Assembly: GCF_004364935.1 (NCBI RefSeq)
Contig: NZ_SOBT01000008.1
Location: 1,429,534-1,493,533 of the forward strand
Direction of reading: 5' to 3'
From: Panacagrimonas perspica
GTDB taxonomy: Bacteria; Pseudomonadota; Gammaproteobacteria; Nevskiales; Nevskiaceae
DNA: 64,000 nucleotides
Both the position numbers and the translations under genes were made by a program. Below are positions 51,140 to 59,477 of this stretch, piece after piece (the first letter of the stretch is position 1; each line of letters begins with the position of its first letter). Below the pieces are notes generated by a model, which saw nothing but the letters and a program-made list of their open reading frames with translations, did no database searches and was not told where the DNA came from.

Positions 51140-51997
51140 CTAACCCAGCCTTCCGGTGAAGTGCACCTTGTCCGACGTGCGCGACAGCAGCGCGAAATCG
51201 CTGCCAGATCCTGCATTGGTGAACTTGAGCGCCACCTTGCCCGGCAGCAGCAGCGGCTGGCGGAACTGCACGCTCAGCGTGCGAGCCGCCTTGCCACGCG
51301 AGGTTTCGACCAGCGCCGCGGCGCGGGCCAGCGACCACATGCCGTGTGCGATCGCACGCGGAAAACCGAAGGCCTTGGCCGTCAGCGCGTACAGGTGGAT
51401 CGGATTGAAGTCGCCGCCGATCGGGGCGTAGCGTCGACCGATGTCGGAGGGCACGTCGAAACTGCGGTACTCGGACAGCGACGGCGCAGGGGCGGCGGGC
51501 TTCGGCCGCAGCGGAGGGCCATCGGTCTTCATCCGGTAAAGGACCGTCATCAGCGCGCGGTACACGATCTGCCCTGCCCCGTCGGCGTACTCGGTCACCA
51601 GATCGATCTCGTAGCCCTGGTGCGTACGGCGTCCGTCTGCCAGCGCCGCACGCACGTCATAGGCCATCTCGGCCGTCATCGGCGCGAGCATCTCGAAACT
51701 GTTGCGGATGTGCACCAGCCCCATCAACGGTGCCGGGAACTCCGGGCGCAGCATCAGCCACATGTGCAGCGGCGCGGCCTGGACTTGCGGGAACGTGATC
51801 GGCAGTTCGTCGGGGGCCAGTTCGAAACCGCAGATCTCGCGGTAGGCGGCCAGACGCGACGGTGTCGGTTGAACCGCAGGCACGCGGACCTCGATCTGAG
51901 GAACACGGATGTTCTTGCCGGGCTTGCGTCGCGCCGTGCCCAGGGCCTTGACGTACAGGCCGCGGGCGGCGGGCATCTGGAGCAGGGTGTCGGTCAT
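51140..51997 (-). CDS. MaoC-like (R)-enoyl-CoA hydratase
   Basis: The 285-aa protein has a double hot-dog layout. The second half carries the hydratase-2 motif RYAPIGGDFNPIHLYALTAK, FGFPRAIAHGMW with the Asp/His pair, then LSVQFRQPLLLPGKVALKF. Family enzymes hydrate trans-2-enoyl-CoA to the (R)-3-hydroxy form in fatty-acid, PHA or steroid side-chain metabolism. It begins 24 bp after ccmI, apparently at the end of the ccm operon, which is functionally odd. A divergent copy of its 3' end lies just downstream between two REP elements. Confidence 0.85.
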   Translation of the reverse strand: MTDTLLQMPAARGLYVKALGTARRKPGKNIRVPQIEVRVPAVQPTPSRLAAYREICGFELAPDELPITFPQVQAAPLHMWLMLRPEFPAPLMGLVHIRNSFEMLAPMTAEMAYDVRAALADGRRTHQGYEIDLVTEYADGAGQIVYRALMTVLYRMKTDGPPLRPKPAAPAPSLSEYRSFDVPSDIGRRYAPIGGDFNPIHLYALTAKAFGFPRAIAHGMWSLARAAALVETSRGKAARTLSVQFRQPLLLPGKVALKFTNAGSGSDFALLSRTSDKVHFTGRLG

Positions 51998-52021
51998 ATC
52001 GGTGCCGTCAGTGGGATGCGA

Positions 52022-53281
52022 TCACGGTACGACCGTGTCGATCGTCAGCACCAGCGCCGGTTTGCCGAGGTCACTGCGCGCAGCGGTCAGGCTGCCCTGC
52101 AGGTCACCGCTCACCGCCAGTGCCTGCCCTGCGCGACTGATGCGCGCGGTGACGGTCCAGCGATCGAACTGCGTCAGCTTGGCCGCCGGCGTCATCGCCA
52201 TGCTGTCGTCCAGACGGATCTCGCGCGGCAGTTGGCCGACGTTGCCGCGGGACACCGCCAGCGGCATCGGTGGGCCTTCCTGCGCCTTGGCGAACACGAA
52301 CAGCGTCGCGTCCGGCGGGATCCGCGACTGCAGCTCCGGCGCCACGCTCACGCGGACCAGCAGCGCGTCGGCGGACGGCGCTGGGCTCTTCGACTCTGCG
52401 GCATCCGGCGGCGGCGAAGGCGTCGACGGAACCGCAGTCTCGGCCGTCGGCGCAACGCCCAGTTCGACCAGACGCTCGTCGAGCACGGTGCGCAGCTCCG
52501 TCGGCAGATCCTGCTTCGACAGCTCCGCCCAGCGCGCCTTGGCCGTCGCCGAATCGCCGTCCTGCATCGCCGCCATGCCCGCGTACCACAGGGCTTTGCC
52601 GTTGGTGGGCGCAATCGCCAGCGCCGCTTCGAACAACTGTTGCGGGCGTCCACGCAGATCGCGATCCGGCGAAGAAAGCCCGAGCGACTCGCCTTCGTTC
52701 ACCAGCAGGTCCGGCTCGCGATGCTCGGTCAGCTCGTTGGCGCGCGCGTACGCCGCGGCGGCGCCGTCGTAGCGCTGCATCACGAAGTACGAGCGGCCCA
52801 GCAAGGCCCAGCCCTGAGGATCGCCAGGCTCCTTCTCGAGACGCGCCGCGAGCTTCGCCACCATCTCGTCGACCGATCCCGGCGACTGCGGCTCCTCGCC
52901 CGCCGCAGGCGCGCTCGCGATCTGCTGATCGACCTTCCAGCTACCGTCCTGGAAATAACCGGCTACGGCGACACCGAGCACGAACACCGCGACCAGCGCC
53001 GTCAGCGCCAGGCTGCGCGTGCTCGTCGTCGGCGCGGGAGCTTCCGCGCCGTCGGTATCCAGCAGCAGGCGGGCATCGAGTTCGTCACGCAGGCCGGTCG
53101 CGGTTTCAGCATCCACGAGGCCCGCCGCGGCGTCGGCCTCGACTTCGGCCAGGCGCTGGCGATACACCACGACGTTGGCCGCGCGACGGCGCTGGCCGGC
53201 ATTCACGCCGCCACGCCACAACGGGCGCGTCATCCACGCGATGGCGGCAACGAACAGCAGTCCCATCAGCCCCAGCAGCAT
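52022..53281 (-). CDS. ccmI: cytochrome c maturation protein CcmI
   Basis: The 419-aa protein has two membrane helices (about 1-17, MLLGLMGLLFVAAIAWM, and about 90-108, LALTALVAVFVLGVAVAGYF), a leucine-zipper-like loop between them (NVVVYRQRLAEVEADAAAGL) and periplasmic TPR repeats (GDPQGWALLGRSYFVMQRYD). It chaperones apocytochrome c to CcmF/H. A Pro/Ser linker near 270 precedes a C-terminal beta-rich domain. It overlaps the ccmH stop by 1 bp. Confidence 0.9.
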   Translation of the reverse strand: MLLGLMGLLFVAAIAWMTRPLWRGGVNAGQRRRAANVVVYRQRLAEVEADAAAGLVDAETATGLRDELDARLLLDTDGAEAPAPTTSTRSLALTALVAVFVLGVAVAGYFQDGSWKVDQQIASAPAAGEEPQSPGSVDEMVAKLAARLEKEPGDPQGWALLGRSYFVMQRYDGAAAAYARANELTEHREPDLLVNEGESLGLSSPDRDLRGRPQQLFEAALAIAPTNGKALWYAGMAAMQDGDSATAKARWAELSKQDLPTELRTVLDERLVELGVAPTAETAVPSTPSPPPDAAESKSPAPSADALLVRVSVAPELQSRIPPDATLFVFAKAQEGPPMPLAVSRGNVGQLPREIRLDDSMAMTPAAKLTQFDRWTVTARISRAGQALAVSGDLQGSLTAARSDLGKPALVLTIDTVVP

Positions 53282-53736
53282 CAGCGTTCCTCTTCGTCCA
53301 GCAAGCGGCGCAGGCGTTCGGTGTCGGCGGTCGGTGCCGGCGTCGCGACCGCGCGCGGCCGACGCAGCATGCGCAGCGCGATCAGCACGCCCAGCGCGAC
53401 CAGCAGGAACGGTCCGATCCAGAGCACCGCGGTGCGCGCCGTCATCGGCGGCTTGTAGAGCACGAACTCGCCGTAACGATCGGTGACGTAGCGGCGGACC
53501 TCGTCGTCGGTGGCCCCGGCCGCGATGTGCGTGTGGACTTCGCGACGCAGATCGGCCGCCAGATCCGCGTTCGAATCCGCGATCGTCTGGTTCTGGCAGA
53601 CCAGACAGCGCAGCTCGTGGATCAGCGTGCGATAGCGGGCTTCCTGCTCGGGATCGAGCGCGCCCTCCTGCGGCGTCAGCGCGAAGGCGCCGCCGGCGAA
53701 CACGAACAGCAGCGCGGCCAGGATGAGCGTCCGCAT
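53281..53736 (-). CDS. ccmH: cytochrome c maturation thioreductase CcmH
   Basis: The 151-aa protein has a signal sequence (MRTLILAALLFVFAGGAFA), the redox motif LRCLVCQNQTIADSNADLA (CxxC), the helical bundle RREVHTHIAAGATDDEVRRY and a C-terminal membrane helix (TAVLWIGPFLLVALGVLIAL). It reduces apocytochrome haem-binding cysteines. The ATG at 53736 is 1 bp after the ccmG stop; the upstream frame is not used. Confidence 0.95.
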   Translation of the reverse strand: MRTLILAALLFVFAGGAFALTPQEGALDPEQEARYRTLIHELRCLVCQNQTIADSNADLAADLRREVHTHIAAGATDDEVRRYVTDRYGEFVLYKPPMTARTAVLWIGPFLLVALGVLIALRMLRRPRAVATPAPTADTERLRRLLDEEER

Positions 53737-53737
53737 C

Positions 53738-54262
53738 TCAGCGCGCTCCAACCAGCAGCGGGCGGATGTCGCGCTCCCAGGCCTGCGGCGTCACCGGCCC
53801 GATCTGCTTGAACAGGATCGTCCCGTCGGGTCCGAGCACGTAGGTTTCCGGCACGCCGTAGACACCCCAGTCCAGCCCGGCCTGCCCGACGCGGTCGATC
53901 GCGACCTGCCGGTACGGATTGCCGTGCCGCTGCAGCCAGCGGCGCACGTCCGCGGGTTCATCCTTGTAATCCATGCCGATGATCTCGACGCCCTGCTTCG
54001 AGAGTTCCATCAGCAAGGGATGCTCCACCTGGCATCCGGCGCACCAGCTCGCGAAGAAATTCACCAGCACCGGACGGCCACCGAGCGCCTTGGGCGTCAG
54101 CGATTGGCCCTCGGGTTCCAGCAGCGGCAGTTCGAACGCGGGCGCCGCCTTGCCGACCAGCGGGCTCGGCACTTCGCGCGGATCGAGCGCCAGGCCGCGG
54201 TAGAACAGGAAGATCAGCAGCAGCAGGATGACGACCGGCACCGTGTAGCGGACGTAACGCAT
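53738..54262 (-). CDS. ccmG: thiol:disulfide interchange protein CcmG/DsbE
   Basis: The 174-aa protein has an N-terminal membrane anchor (YTVPVVILLLLIFLFYRGLA) and a thioredoxin fold with active site NFFASWCAGCQVEHPLL (CAGC) and cis-Pro in VYGVPETYVLG. It keeps apocytochrome c cysteines reduced. Its ATG overlaps the ccmF stop by 1 bp. The full-length open frame upstream is a shadow of ccmF. Confidence 0.94.
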   Translation of the reverse strand: MRYVRYTVPVVILLLLIFLFYRGLALDPREVPSPLVGKAAPAFELPLLEPEGQSLTPKALGGRPVLVNFFASWCAGCQVEHPLLMELSKQGVEIIGMDYKDEPADVRRWLQRHGNPYRQVAIDRVGQAGLDWGVYGVPETYVLGPDGTILFKQIGPVTPQAWERDIRPLLVGAR

Positions 54263-56244
54263 CAGGCAGCGGCCGCTCCATCGGGAATGCTCGCGCTGGC
54301 GCGTTGCGCCAGCCGGTAGCGGCGATCGGTCGCCGCCAGGATCCCGCCGAAGAACATCAACACGCCGCCGAACCACACCAGCCGCATCATCGGCTTGTAG
54401 TACAGGCGCAGCGCCCAATCGCCGTTGGCGTCGTTCTTGTCGATGGGCTCGCCCATCGCCACGTACAGGTCACGCAGCGGGTTGTGGTCCACCGCCGCCT
54501 CGGTCATCACGCTGCCCTGCGACGGGTACAGACGTTTTTCCGGATTGAGCGTCGCGATCTCGCGACCGCGGTACGACACGACGACGTGACCGGTGTCCGA
54601 CTTGAAGTTGGGCCCTTCGACATGCGTGACGCCGTCGAACCGGAATTCGTAGCGACCGATGTCCGCGCTCTGGCCGCTGCCGAGCCGCACATCCTTCTCG
54701 ACGTTGAACGTGGACGCGAAGGCCACGCCCATCGTCCAGACGCCCAGGCCGATGTGCGCGAGCGTCATGCCCCAGGCGCCTCGCGGAACCGACCGCAGAC
54801 CCGCGGCGAGCGAAGGCTTCGCGCGAACCCGTCGCCAGACTTCCTGCACCGAGGTCACCAGCACCCACACCGCCAGCACCGCGCCGGCCGAGGCCGCCAC
54901 CGAGCCCTGTCCCTGCGTGACGAACGGCAGAGCAATGCCGAGCACGACGGCAACGAGCGCGAGCAGGCGCAGCGGCTTGAACGATTCGACGAGGTTGGCG
55001 CGCTTCCACGACACCACGCCGGCGAAGCCGACCAGCACCGCCAGCGGCGCCATCAGCAGGAAGAACATCCGGTTGAAGTACGGCGGACCCACGGAGTACT
55101 TGCCCAGGTCCAGCGCGTCCATCAGCAGCGGGAACAAGGTGCCGAACAGCACCATCGCCGCGGTCACGACCAGAAAGACGTTGTTGAAGAGCAGCAGGCC
55201 TTCGCGCGACGCGAGCTGCATCTCGCCCTGGCGAACCAGCTTGGGCGCACGGATCGCGTACAGCAGCAGGCCACCGCCGACGACGACGCCGAGGAACGCG
55301 AGGATGAAGACGCCGCGCGCAGGATCGGTCGCGAACGCATGCACCGACACCAGCACGCCGGAACGCACCAGGAACGTGCCGAGCAGCGACAGCGAGAACG
55401 CGACGATCGACAGCAGCAAGGTCCAGGACTGCAGCAGGCCGCGCTTCTCGGTGACCGCCAGCGAATGGATCAGCGCGGTGCCGACCAGCCAGGGCATGAA
55501 CGAGGCGTTCTCGACCGGATCCCAGAACCACCAGCCGCCCCAGCCCAGTTCGTTGTAGGCCCACCACGAACCCAGCGTGATGCCCATCGTCAGGAACAGC
55601 CAGGCGGTCGTCGTCCACGGACGCGCCCAGCGCGCCCAGGCCGAATCCATGCGCCCGGTCACCAGCGCCGCGATGGCGAACGCGAAGGCCACCGAGAATC
55701 CGACGTAGCCCATGTAGAGCATCGGCGGATGGATGATCAGCCCCGGATCCTGCAGCAGCGGATTGAGATCACGTCCTTCCAGCGGAATCGGGAACGCCCG
55801 ATCGAACGGGTTGGACGTCAGCAGCATGAACAGCAGGAAGCCCACGCTGACCGCACCCAGCGCCGCGAGCACGAGGCTCGAGATGTCGGCCGGCAGCCGG
55901 CGGTTGAAGATCGAGACCGCGAAGGCCCAGCCGCTCAGCATCAGCAGCCACAGCAGCAGCGAGCCCTCGTGCGCACCCCAGACCGCGGAGAGCCGGTAGA
56001 TCAGCGGCAGCGCGCTGTGCGAATTGGCGGCCACGTAGGCCACCGAGAAATCGTTCTGGCGGAACGCCTCGCTCAGGCAAAGATACGACACGACGACGAG
56101 CAGGAACTGCACCTGCGACGCCGCGCCGGCGATCGACATCCAGCGCAGGTTGCGCCGTGCATAGCCCACCGTCGGGACGATGGCCTGCACCAGGCCCACC
56201 GCCAGCGCGAGCCACAGCGCGAAATGACCGAGTTCGGGTATCAC
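54262..56244 (-). CDS. ccmF: haem lyase subunit CcmF
   Basis: The 660-aa membrane protein attaches haem to apocytochrome c. It has about 15 hydrophobic segments, the WWD motif NELGWGGWWFWDPVENASFM, and conserved His residues in HEGSLLLWLLMLSGW and IHPPMLYMGYVG. The start is GTG at 56244, overlapping the ccmE stop (GTGA). Without the GTG no other start gives the standard MIPELGHFALWLAL beginning. Confidence 0.95.
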   Translation of the reverse strand: MIPELGHFALWLALAVGLVQAIVPTVGYARRNLRWMSIAGAASQVQFLLVVVSYLCLSEAFRQNDFSVAYVAANSHSALPLIYRLSAVWGAHEGSLLLWLLMLSGWAFAVSIFNRRLPADISSLVLAALGAVSVGFLLFMLLTSNPFDRAFPIPLEGRDLNPLLQDPGLIIHPPMLYMGYVGFSVAFAFAIAALVTGRMDSAWARWARPWTTTAWLFLTMGITLGSWWAYNELGWGGWWFWDPVENASFMPWLVGTALIHSLAVTEKRGLLQSWTLLLSIVAFSLSLLGTFLVRSGVLVSVHAFATDPARGVFILAFLGVVVGGGLLLYAIRAPKLVRQGEMQLASREGLLLFNNVFLVVTAAMVLFGTLFPLLMDALDLGKYSVGPPYFNRMFFLLMAPLAVLVGFAGVVSWKRANLVESFKPLRLLALVAVVLGIALPFVTQGQGSVAASAGAVLAVWVLVTSVQEVWRRVRAKPSLAAGLRSVPRGAWGMTLAHIGLGVWTMGVAFASTFNVEKDVRLGSGQSADIGRYEFRFDGVTHVEGPNFKSDTGHVVVSYRGREIATLNPEKRLYPSQGSVMTEAAVDHNPLRDLYVAMGEPIDKNDANGDWALRLYYKPMMRLVWFGGVLMFFGGILAATDRRYRLAQRASASIPDGAAAA

Positions 56245-56714
56245 GATGCCAACGCCGTCACCGGCTTCTCGACCGGCTTGAACGGCATGCACGAATGCCC
56301 GCCTTCGGTCTTCAGCGAATCCGCGAGTTCGGGCGGCATGTAGTTCTCGTCGTGCTTGGCCAGCACTTCCGACGCCACGAACTTGCCGTCCTCGACATGC
56401 CCGGTGGCGACGATGCCCTGCCCCTCGCGGAACAGGTCGGGAAGAATTCCCTCGTATTTCACGCCGACCTTCTGCGCGCAGTCGGCCAACGTGAAGCTCA
56501 CCAGCAGTCCTTCGCCGCGTGACACGCTGCCGCGTTCCACCAGGCCGCCGAGGCGCATCTTGGCGTGCGCCGGCGCCTTGCCCGAGACCACGTCGGTCGG
56601 CGTGTAGAAATACATCAGGTTCTTGCTCATGGCCGTGAAGCCCAGCCAGGCCGCCAGCGCGAGGCCGGCGATCAGGCTGCCGACGGCCAGCATCCGGTTC
56701 TGTCGACGGGTCAC
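56241..56714 (-). CDS. ccmE: haem chaperone CcmE
   Basis: The 157-aa periplasmic haem carrier has an N-terminal anchor (MLAVGSLIAGLALAAWLGF), an OB-fold barrel (RLGGLVERGSVSR, VKYEGILPDLFREGQGIVAT) and the haem-binding His in VLAKHDENYMPPE. It takes haem from CcmABCD and gives it to CcmF. Start GTG at 56714 overlaps the ccmD stop (GTGA). Confidence 0.95.
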   Translation of the reverse strand: MTRRQNRMLAVGSLIAGLALAAWLGFTAMSKNLMYFYTPTDVVSGKAPAHAKMRLGGLVERGSVSRGEGLLVSFTLADCAQKVGVKYEGILPDLFREGQGIVATGHVEDGKFVASEVLAKHDENYMPPELADSLKTEGGHSCMPFKPVEKPVTALAS

Positions 56715-56878
56715 GAGGCGTCTCCGCTGCTTTCTTCGTCGCCTTCGGCCAGGCGCGCCAGCACCGCGCGCCGCTGCAGCGACGGAGCGACCAGGTTCCA
56801 GGCGTACACGGCCACGCCGAGCAGCACGCTGCCCCAGACGTACACCTCGTAGCCACCCATCTTGAACATCTCGCCCAT
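56711..56878 (-). CDS. ccmD: haem exporter subunit CcmD
   Basis: This short gene encodes 55 residues: MGEMFKMGGYEVYVWGSVLL, a single membrane helix (VYVWGSVLLGVAVYAWNLV), and a charged end (RRAVLARLAEGDEESSGDAS). This matches CcmD (MxxGGYxxYVWxS), which releases holo-CcmE from CcmABC. AAGGTGACC precedes the ATG. It lies between ccmC and ccmE as expected. Confidence 0.93.
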   Translation of the reverse strand: MGEMFKMGGYEVYVWGSVLLGVAVYAWNLVAPSLQRRAVLARLAEGDEESSGDAS

Positions 56879-56915
56879 GGTCACCTTGTCGTTCGTCAGC
56901 GCACGAGCAGACCGC

Positions 56916-57650
56916 CTAGACGGCCGTCAGTTCGCGAACCCAGCCCGCGCGTCGTTCGCGCAGCAACACCTCATTCTGCATCCGCCGCAGCGCGGCCATT
57001 CCCGCCAGCAGGTACGCCCCCAGCAACGAGGCATACAGCGGAATCGCCATCTCGGCGGTGATCGTCGGCTTGCCGAACTTCAGAATGGTCGAGGCCTGGT
57101 GCAGGCTGTTCCACCACTCCACCGAATACTTGACGATCGGCACGTTCACGGCCCCGACGATCGCCAGCAGCGCACAGGCACGCGCCGCGGCCCGACGATC
57201 CAGGAACGCCTGGTCCAGCCCGATCACGCCCAGGTACAGGAACAGCAGCACCAGCTCCGAGGTCAGGCGCGCATCCCAGACCCAGTAGGCGCCCCACATC
57301 GGCTTGCCCCAGAGCATGCCGGTGACCAGCGCCAGCGCCGTGAAGCTCGCGCCGATCGGGGCCAGCGCCACGATCGCGCACTCGGCCAGCTTGATGCGCC
57401 AGATCAGCGCGACGACGCCGGCGATCGCCATGCCGGTGTACAGCGACAGCGACAAGGCCGCCGCCGGCACGTGCACGTAGATGATCCGGAAGGCATCGCC
57501 CTGCTGGTAATCCTTGGGCGCGATCCAGAGCCCGGCGAACAGTCCGTAGCCGAGCAGCAGCAGGGCCGCCACCGCGAGCCAGGGCGCAACCCGGTCGGCG
57601 AAACGGTAGAAGCTCGGCGGTGACGCCAGGCGGTGAAACCAGGTCCACAT
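56916..57650 (-). CDS. ccmC: haem transporter subunit CcmC
   Basis: The 244-aa membrane protein has six helices and the tryptophan-rich WGAYWVWDARLTSELVLL motif between helices 3 and 4, with flanking His in YVHVPAAALSL and VEWWNSLHQ that bind haem. It loads haem on CcmE. It starts 7 bp after ccmB and precedes ccmD by 37 bp. Confidence 0.95.
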   Translation of the reverse strand: MWTWFHRLASPPSFYRFADRVAPWLAVAALLLLGYGLFAGLWIAPKDYQQGDAFRIIYVHVPAAALSLSLYTGMAIAGVVALIWRIKLAECAIVALAPIGASFTALALVTGMLWGKPMWGAYWVWDARLTSELVLLFLYLGVIGLDQAFLDRRAAARACALLAIVGAVNVPIVKYSVEWWNSLHQASTILKFGKPTITAEMAIPLYASLLGAYLLAGMAALRRMQNEVLLRERRAGWVRELTAV

Positions 57651-57657
57651 GTTGGGT

Positions 57658-58326
57658 TCAGTCGAAAGCGGATCGAAGCGCGGCCGTAGCGGCCCACGGA
57701 AGCAAGGTCAGCGAAAGAACCAGCAGAAAGGCCAAAAAGTATATCGGACCGCTGGCATCCAACCCCGCCTGCGCGGCGCGCGCGGCACCGCTGCCGAAGA
57801 TGACGACCGGCGCCAGCAGCGGCAGCACCAGCACCGGCAGCAACAGGCCCGCACGCGGCAGGGAGACCGTCAGCGCCGCGGCGAAACCGCCGACGATGCT
57901 CAGCAGCGGCGTCCCCATCAGCAGGCCCAGCAGCAGCCATCCGAGCGGCGCGCCGGACGGGAATCCAAGCTGCAGCGCCAGCGGCGCCGCCAGCAGCAGC
58001 AGCGGCAGCCCCGTCAGCAGCCAGTGCGCGGCGAACTTGCCCAGCACCATGCCGACCGGCGACGCGGGCGCGATGAAGACCTGTTCGAGCCAGCCGTCGT
58101 CCAGGTCGCCGCGGAACAGCCGGTCCAGCGTCAGCAGCGCCGCCAGCAGCGCGCCGACCCACAGCACCGACGGCGCCACGGCCGCCAGCTGCGGATCGCC
58201 TGGCTTGCCACCGAGCGCGAACAGCGTGACGACGATCGCGAAGAACAGCGGCGGCATCAGCAGCGAGGCCTTGTTCCGCGCCGCGATCCTGAGCTCGCGC
58301 GCCACCGTGACGAGGAAGGCGCTCAT
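57658..58326 (-). CDS. ccmB: haem exporter permease CcmB
   Basis: The 222-aa membrane protein has six hydrophobic segments (LLMPPLFFAIVVTLFALGG, VLWVGALLAALLTLDRLF, LGWLLLGLLMGTPLLSIVGG and others). FRGDLDDGWLEQVFIAPASP is the CcmB-conserved loop. It is the membrane half of the CcmAB ABC complex. The ATG overlaps the ccmA stop by 4 bp (ATGA). Confidence 0.94.
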   Translation of the reverse strand: MSAFLVTVARELRIAARNKASLLMPPLFFAIVVTLFALGGKPGDPQLAAVAPSVLWVGALLAALLTLDRLFRGDLDDGWLEQVFIAPASPVGMVLGKFAAHWLLTGLPLLLLAAPLALQLGFPSGAPLGWLLLGLLMGTPLLSIVGGFAAALTVSLPRAGLLLPVLVLPLLAPVVIFGSGAARAAQAGLDASGPIYFLAFLLVLSLTLLPWAATAALRSAFD

Positions 58327-58946
58327 CCGAGGTCGATGATGGTGACGCGCGGCAGGCGGCCGGGCAGCGACTGGTGACTGGTGACGACGATGCCGCCGTC
58401 GCCCGCGACATGCTCGTTCATCAGCTGCCCGAGCAGCGCGAGCCCCTCGCCGTCCAGGCCGCTCAGCGGTTCGTCGAGCAGCCACAGCGGGCGCTGCGCC
58501 AGCAGCAGGCGCGTCAGCGCCGCCCGGCGCTTCTGGCCGGCCGACAGCGTGCGCACCTGGCGGTGTCGCAGGCGCGCAAGGCCGGTGCGTTCCAGCGCCG
58601 CCGCGATGCCGGACGCCGCAACGCCGTTGAGCGCGCACCAGCCTTCGAGATTCTCGCGCACGCCGAGGTCGGAATTGAGCGCGTTGCGATGCCCGATCCA
58701 GTGGAACTGGTCCGCCGCCGGACGCTTCAGCGTTCCCCCACGCGCCGGACGCAGACCGACCAGCACCTCGATCAGCGAGGACTTGCCCGCCCCGTTGCGG
58801 CCGCGCAGGTGCAGTACGTCGCCCGGCGAGATCGACAGGTTCAGGCCGCTCAGCAGCGTGCGGTCGCCGCGACCGATGGACAGGTCGCTGGCCGAGAGAA
58901 ATGGGATCAAGGCTCGGGGTTGCGCGATGGGGCAGCCGCGGAGCAC
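58323..58946 (-). CDS. ccmA: haem exporter ATPase CcmA
   Basis: The 207-aa ABC ATPase has Walker A RGRNGAGKSSLIEVL, signature LSAGQKRRAALTR, Walker B PLWLLDEPLSGLD and switch VVTSHQ. It releases holo-CcmE using ATP. The start is GTG at 58946 or TTG at 58910; the latter gives the more usual length before the first strand (FLSASDLSIGRG). First gene of the ccm operon. Confidence 0.94.
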   Translation of the reverse strand: MLRGCPIAQPRALIPFLSASDLSIGRGDRTLLSGLNLSISPGDVLHLRGRNGAGKSSLIEVLVGLRPARGGTLKRPAADQFHWIGHRNALNSDLGVRENLEGWCALNGVAASGIAAALERTGLARLRHRQVRTLSAGQKRRAALTRLLLAQRPLWLLDEPLSGLDGEGLALLGQLMNEHVAGDGGIVVTSHQSLPGRLPRVTIIDLG

Positions 58947-58964
58947 GGCTGCCGGGCGCGCATT

Positions 58965-59324
58965 CTACCGGCGGCTCCCGGGCCGCGACCGGCTCACAGT
59001 GCGCACCCGCTGACCGGGCAACTGCCGGGGAACGATGCGAGTCGCTCCCGCACCGCGGCCTGGCCGTCGGCCGCGGCCGGATCGGGCACCGAGCGCCAGC
59101 AGCTCGCGGACGCGGTCCAGCTTCCCGGCGTCCGCGGCAGCCATCAGCACTGTCGGCCGGTTCCCCCGGGCGGCACGGATATCCAGGTCCGTGCCCTTCG
59201 CCGGCATCGCGGCCCGTGCGCGGCCATCGAGGATCGAATCGCACCGCGCCAGGTACCCGGCGGGCTGCAACTGAGCGCCGAGGTTCTCTTCCTTGAAGGT
59301 GCTGACGTAGCGATCGCGGCCCAT
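58965..59324 (-). pseudogene. ankyrin-repeat-like protein, probably frameshifted
   Basis: The open frame (119 aa) reads well from MGRDRYVSTFKEENLGAQLQ to an ankyrin-like unit, RPTVLMAAADAGKLDRVREL, LALGA, and then turns Arg/Gly-rich. The neighbouring frame continues sensibly (PDPAAADGQAAVRERLASFP) to a stop at 58994-58996. A 1-base loss near 59085-59090 would explain this. Upstream residues (ARCDSILDGRARAAMPAKGT) resemble no known domain. It is divergent from the secreted peptide gene and just upstream of ccmA. Role unknown; could be intact if the Arg-rich end is real. Confidence 0.45.
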
Positions 59325-59477
59325 GGCTGCGACCCCGGCGGGAGGGCGTGCGAGAGATGTGAATGAAGTTTGAATCTTGTTGCCCTGCGGGGAGGATGTC
59401 CGGGAAGTCGACGAGCAAAGTAGCGTCCATCGAAGGGACGATCTCTTCGGCCAACTACCCCGCTCAGGAGATTCCCG

